This document shows, piece by piece, positions 15,957 through 17,832 of a DNA stretch of 17,832 nt; within the stretch, counting starts at the first letter, position 1; every line of letters begins with the position of its first letter. The stretch comes from Moduliflexus sp964602655 (GTDB taxonomy: Bacteria > Moduliflexota > Moduliflexia > Moduliflexales > Moduliflexaceae). The notes below the pieces were generated by a model. That model had not been told where the DNA came from and did not search any database. It was given only the letters and a program-made list of their open reading frames with translations. The stretch is taken from positions 1 to 17,832 of the forward strand of contig CAZRSF010000097.1 in the NCBI GenBank assembly GCA_964602655.1, read 5' to 3'. A program made the position numbers and the translations under genes.

Positions 15957-15989
15957 AAATTCCCCCTCCGGGGAAGGGGTGGGGTTAGC
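15957..15989 (-). repeat. C-rich dispersed palindromic repeat, copy C
   Basis: Reverse complement reads TAACCCCACCCC, TTCCCC and GGAGGGGGAA, matching copies A (67-100) and B (15124-15153). It fills the 44-base spacer between the phosphatase stop and the receiver start, immediately after the phosphatase stop, and folds as CCCC-TCC-GGGG. It could tune the ratio of the two products. Confidence 0.7.
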
Positions 15990-17708
15990 CTAATGCACTT
16001 TCAGCACGACGACGGTAATATCGTCTGCGCCAAGCGCGCTGCCGCTATATTCGCTCAAGGCATTGTAAATATCATCCAATAATTCATGCGCGCCACGATG
16101 CCCATTTTGTTCGATGATCTGACAGAAGCGTTCGAGTTTGAACATGTCTCCGCTGTCATTGATCGCCTCAACCACGCCGTCAGTATAGAAAATGACGACA
16201 TCATCCGGTTGCAGCGTGAGTGTCTTCTCTTCGAAATCAACCGATTCCAACATGCCGATCAACATGCCGTCCGTATCTAAAAACGAACAGGCGCCATTAT
16301 GCAGCAAAATCGGATTATTATGCCCGCCGTTCGAATAACGCAGCGTCCTCGTGTTGGCGTCATATTCGGCATAAAACATGGTAATAAATAACTCGGCATT
16401 CGTCAGATCGCCGTACAGAATGAAATTGGCTTTGCCGAGAATCGCCGCTGGCGATTGCTGGATCAAGACTTCTGACCGGAGCGTGCTGCGCGCTGCCGCC
16501 ATCATCAACGCCGCGCCGACGTTATGGCCGGAGACATCGGCAATCACCATTCCTAACTTGTTGTCGGGACTGAGGAAGAAATCGTAATAATCGCCGCCGA
16601 CTTGCGTAGCCGGCAGGCAGCGTCCCGCTAATTCGATCCCCGGCAGTGACGGCGGTTCGCCCGGCAGTAAGCCCGTTTGGATTTGCTGGGCGATTTCCAT
16701 TTCGCGTTTGACACGTTCTGCGTCTTTGACTTCTTCAATCAGTTCGATGTTATACAGCGACATTGCCGCTTGCGAGGCAATCGCCGTCAGCAAGCGCAAA
16801 TCGCCGGAGGTGAACATATCCGATCCCTGCTTATCGGTCATGTTGATCACGCCCATGACGCGCTTTTCGCTCTGTTTCGGCGAACAGATCATCGGAATCG
16901 AGAGAAACGATTTGCGTTTGTAGCGCATCGGCACCGACACGAACGATTTGCTTTTGTAGTGTCGTTCCGTATGCGGGATATCCGGAAAAATATCGTTTTC
17001 GATATCTTCGATCAGCAGATGTTTGCCGGAACTGAAGACTTTGCCGCTGACGCCTTCGCCGGGCATCACGAACACATGTTTGATTTCGTCGTCCGACAGG
17101 TCAAGGCCATACGACGCGGCTAAAAATAACCGATCCGAACGTTCATCGTAAAGCATGACCGAAGCTTTATCCACACCGATGACACGCACGGCTTTTTCCA
17201 GGATGACATTGCAGACGGTGTGTGAATCCAGCACCGCGCCAATGGTATCGGCAATATCATAAATCAAATTGACTTCGTTATATTTTTCAATCAGTTCTTC
17301 TGTGAGATTTTGCAATTCATATTCCGAATACGCTTTGTCGCCGAACCACTCAGCCAGGAAGCTGATGATAATGCCATGTTCCTGACGGGAGGGCGAATTC
17401 TCGTCGCCGATGCCAGCAAGATACCCGTCGAGTTCGCCTTGAAACAGAATCGGCGCGGCAGCCAATCCTGCCCAATCAGCGGCTTTTCCGCCGAGCGCGA
17501 CGGTCTGCGTGTCATTATCTACGAGAAAAGCAGGCGACGGCGCAGCGTCATCGGGCGCTGTCATTGAAGACATGACAACGCTTCCCTCAAGATTCAGCAG
17601 ATAGAACGTGAATGGTAAAAACGACGCGAATCGTTCCAGTAGCGGTTGAACCTGATGATCTCCAAGAATTTCTGCGCTGCGAGGCATTCCGATATTCTGA
17701 CTTTGCAT
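15990..17708 (-). CDS. GAF-domain SpoIIE-type PP2C serine phosphatase
   Basis: 572 residues from the ATG. An N-terminal alpha/beta sensor-like region (about 20-120) is unassigned. It is followed by a helical linker, a GAF domain (about 150-320), a signalling helix (EVKDAERVKREMEIAQQIQTG) and a C-terminal SpoIIE/RsbU-type PP2C domain. Metal ligands are visible: GGDYYD at 371-376, ADVSG at 390-394, YTDG at 508-511 and DDITVV from 562. NGGHNNPIL is also diagnostic. The GAF domain carries a 12-residue tandem duplication at 251-274. A TTG six codons upstream (17726) is an alternative start; ATG is preferred although both lack a clear Shine-Dalgarno. Such enzymes dephosphorylate anti-anti-sigma-type proteins in partner switching, but no STAS or anti-sigma gene is nearby. 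Probably in an operon with the receiver gene. Confidence 0.93.
   Translation of the reverse strand: MQSQNIGMPRSAEILGDHQVQPLLERFASFLPFTFYLLNLEGSVVMSSMTAPDDAAPSPAFLVDNDTQTVALGGKAADWAGLAAAPILFQGELDGYLAGIGDENSPSRQEHGIIISFLAEWFGDKAYSEYELQNLTEELIEKYNEVNLIYDIADTIGAVLDSHTVCNVILEKAVRVIGVDKASVMLYDERSDRLFLAASYGLDLSDDEIKHVFVMPGEGVSGKVFSSGKHLLIEDIENDIFPDIPHTERHYKSKSFVSVPMRYKRKSFLSIPMICSPKQSEKRVMGVINMTDKQGSDMFTSGDLRLLTAIASQAAMSLYNIELIEEVKDAERVKREMEIAQQIQTGLLPGEPPSLPGIELAGRCLPATQVGGDYYDFFLSPDNKLGMVIADVSGHNVGAALMMAAARSTLRSEVLIQQSPAAILGKANFILYGDLTNAELFITMFYAEYDANTRTLRYSNGGHNNPILLHNGACSFLDTDGMLIGMLESVDFEEKTLTLQPDDVVIFYTDGVVEAINDSGDMFKLERFCQIIEQNGHRGAHELLDDIYNALSEYSGSALGADDITVVVLKVH
16887..16958 (-). repeat. 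Tandem 36-bp in-frame duplication inside the GAF domain
   Basis: Two adjacent 36-base units encode YKSKSFVSVPMR and YKRKSFLSIPMI (residues 251-262 and 263-274 from the ATG). By eye 28 of 36 bases agree, and the protein units share most positions. The unit spans the conserved SF-x-S-x-P-M strand of GAF domains, so the strand is present twice. Confidence 0.85.
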
Positions 17709-17750
17709 AATTTTCACAATGAACAAAACAGCGTTTCACATTTCTAAGAT

Positions 17751-17780
17751 ACCTTACAATCAATCCCGCTCTTGTGTCAA
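17751..17780 (-). promoter_or_regulatory. Candidate sigma-70-type promoter for the phosphatase-receiver operon
   Basis: On the minus strand a perfect -35 TTGACA (17775-17780) is followed after 18 bases by TAAGGT (17751-17756), which keeps the T, A and final T of the -10. Transcription would start roughly 35 bases before the ATG at 17708. The spacing is acceptable but the -10 is weak. Confidence 0.4.
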
Positions 17781-17832
17781 GCCTTTATTTTCTCTTCGCA
17801 TGAAAACTTCGCTTTCCTCATTTTTTAGGCGA

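Noticed and set aside
17709..17726. TTG start for the phosphatase
   Set aside because: An ATG six codons later is a more usual start and neither has a Shine-Dalgarno to favour the longer form; still possible.

Overview
The window reads as chromosomal DNA of an uncultured, probably Gram-negative-type bacterium of moderate GC content. A RodA/PBP2 elongation module, an RNase E/G-family RNase, molybdenum-cofactor chemistry and many dispersed short palindromes would fit a deep-branching lineage such as the KSB3/Modulibacteria type or a Deltaproteobacteria-like group. This is an inference from gene content and repeat style; nothing in the sequence fixes the taxonomy. I see no rRNA, tRNA, CRISPR array, integrase or transposase.

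Region 1 (1-6540) holds two gene pairs that converge on a 32-bp perfect palindrome. On the plus strand a PHP-domain protein carrying only the N-terminal half of a GT-B glycosyltransferase overlaps (ATGA) a membrane-anchored family 2 glycoside hydrolase with beta-glucuronidase hallmarks. On the minus strand a MurG/MJ1255-like glycosyltransferase overlaps (again ATGA) a radical SAM protein with a reduced SPASM-like cysteine set. Together they look like a glycan or glycolipid synthesis/remodelling locus of unknown product.

Region 2 (6750-15079, all minus strand) is the widespread cell-elongation cluster in the order mrdA (PBP2), rodA, a fused B12-type radical SAM/DUF2344 protein, RNase G, then mobA. 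The genes that often flank this cluster elsewhere (mreBCD before, rplU-rpmA after) are absent here. A small DUF4911-like gene is divergent from mrdA.

Region 3 (15580-17726, minus strand) is a signalling pair: a GAF plus SpoIIE-type PP2C phosphatase followed by a stand-alone CheY-like receiver. The receiver's stop codon overlaps the stop codon of the converging DUF4911-like gene.

Spacers carry dispersed palindromic elements: a C-rich repeat in three copies, two tandem double-hairpins, the 32-bp palindrome and two single hairpins. The only gene-free stretch longer than 300 bases is 8942-9432. The most distinctive points are the half-glycosyltransferase PHP fusion with its glucuronidase partner, a 12-residue tandem duplication inside the GAF domain, and the density of REP/BIME-like repeats without a visible mobilising enzyme.
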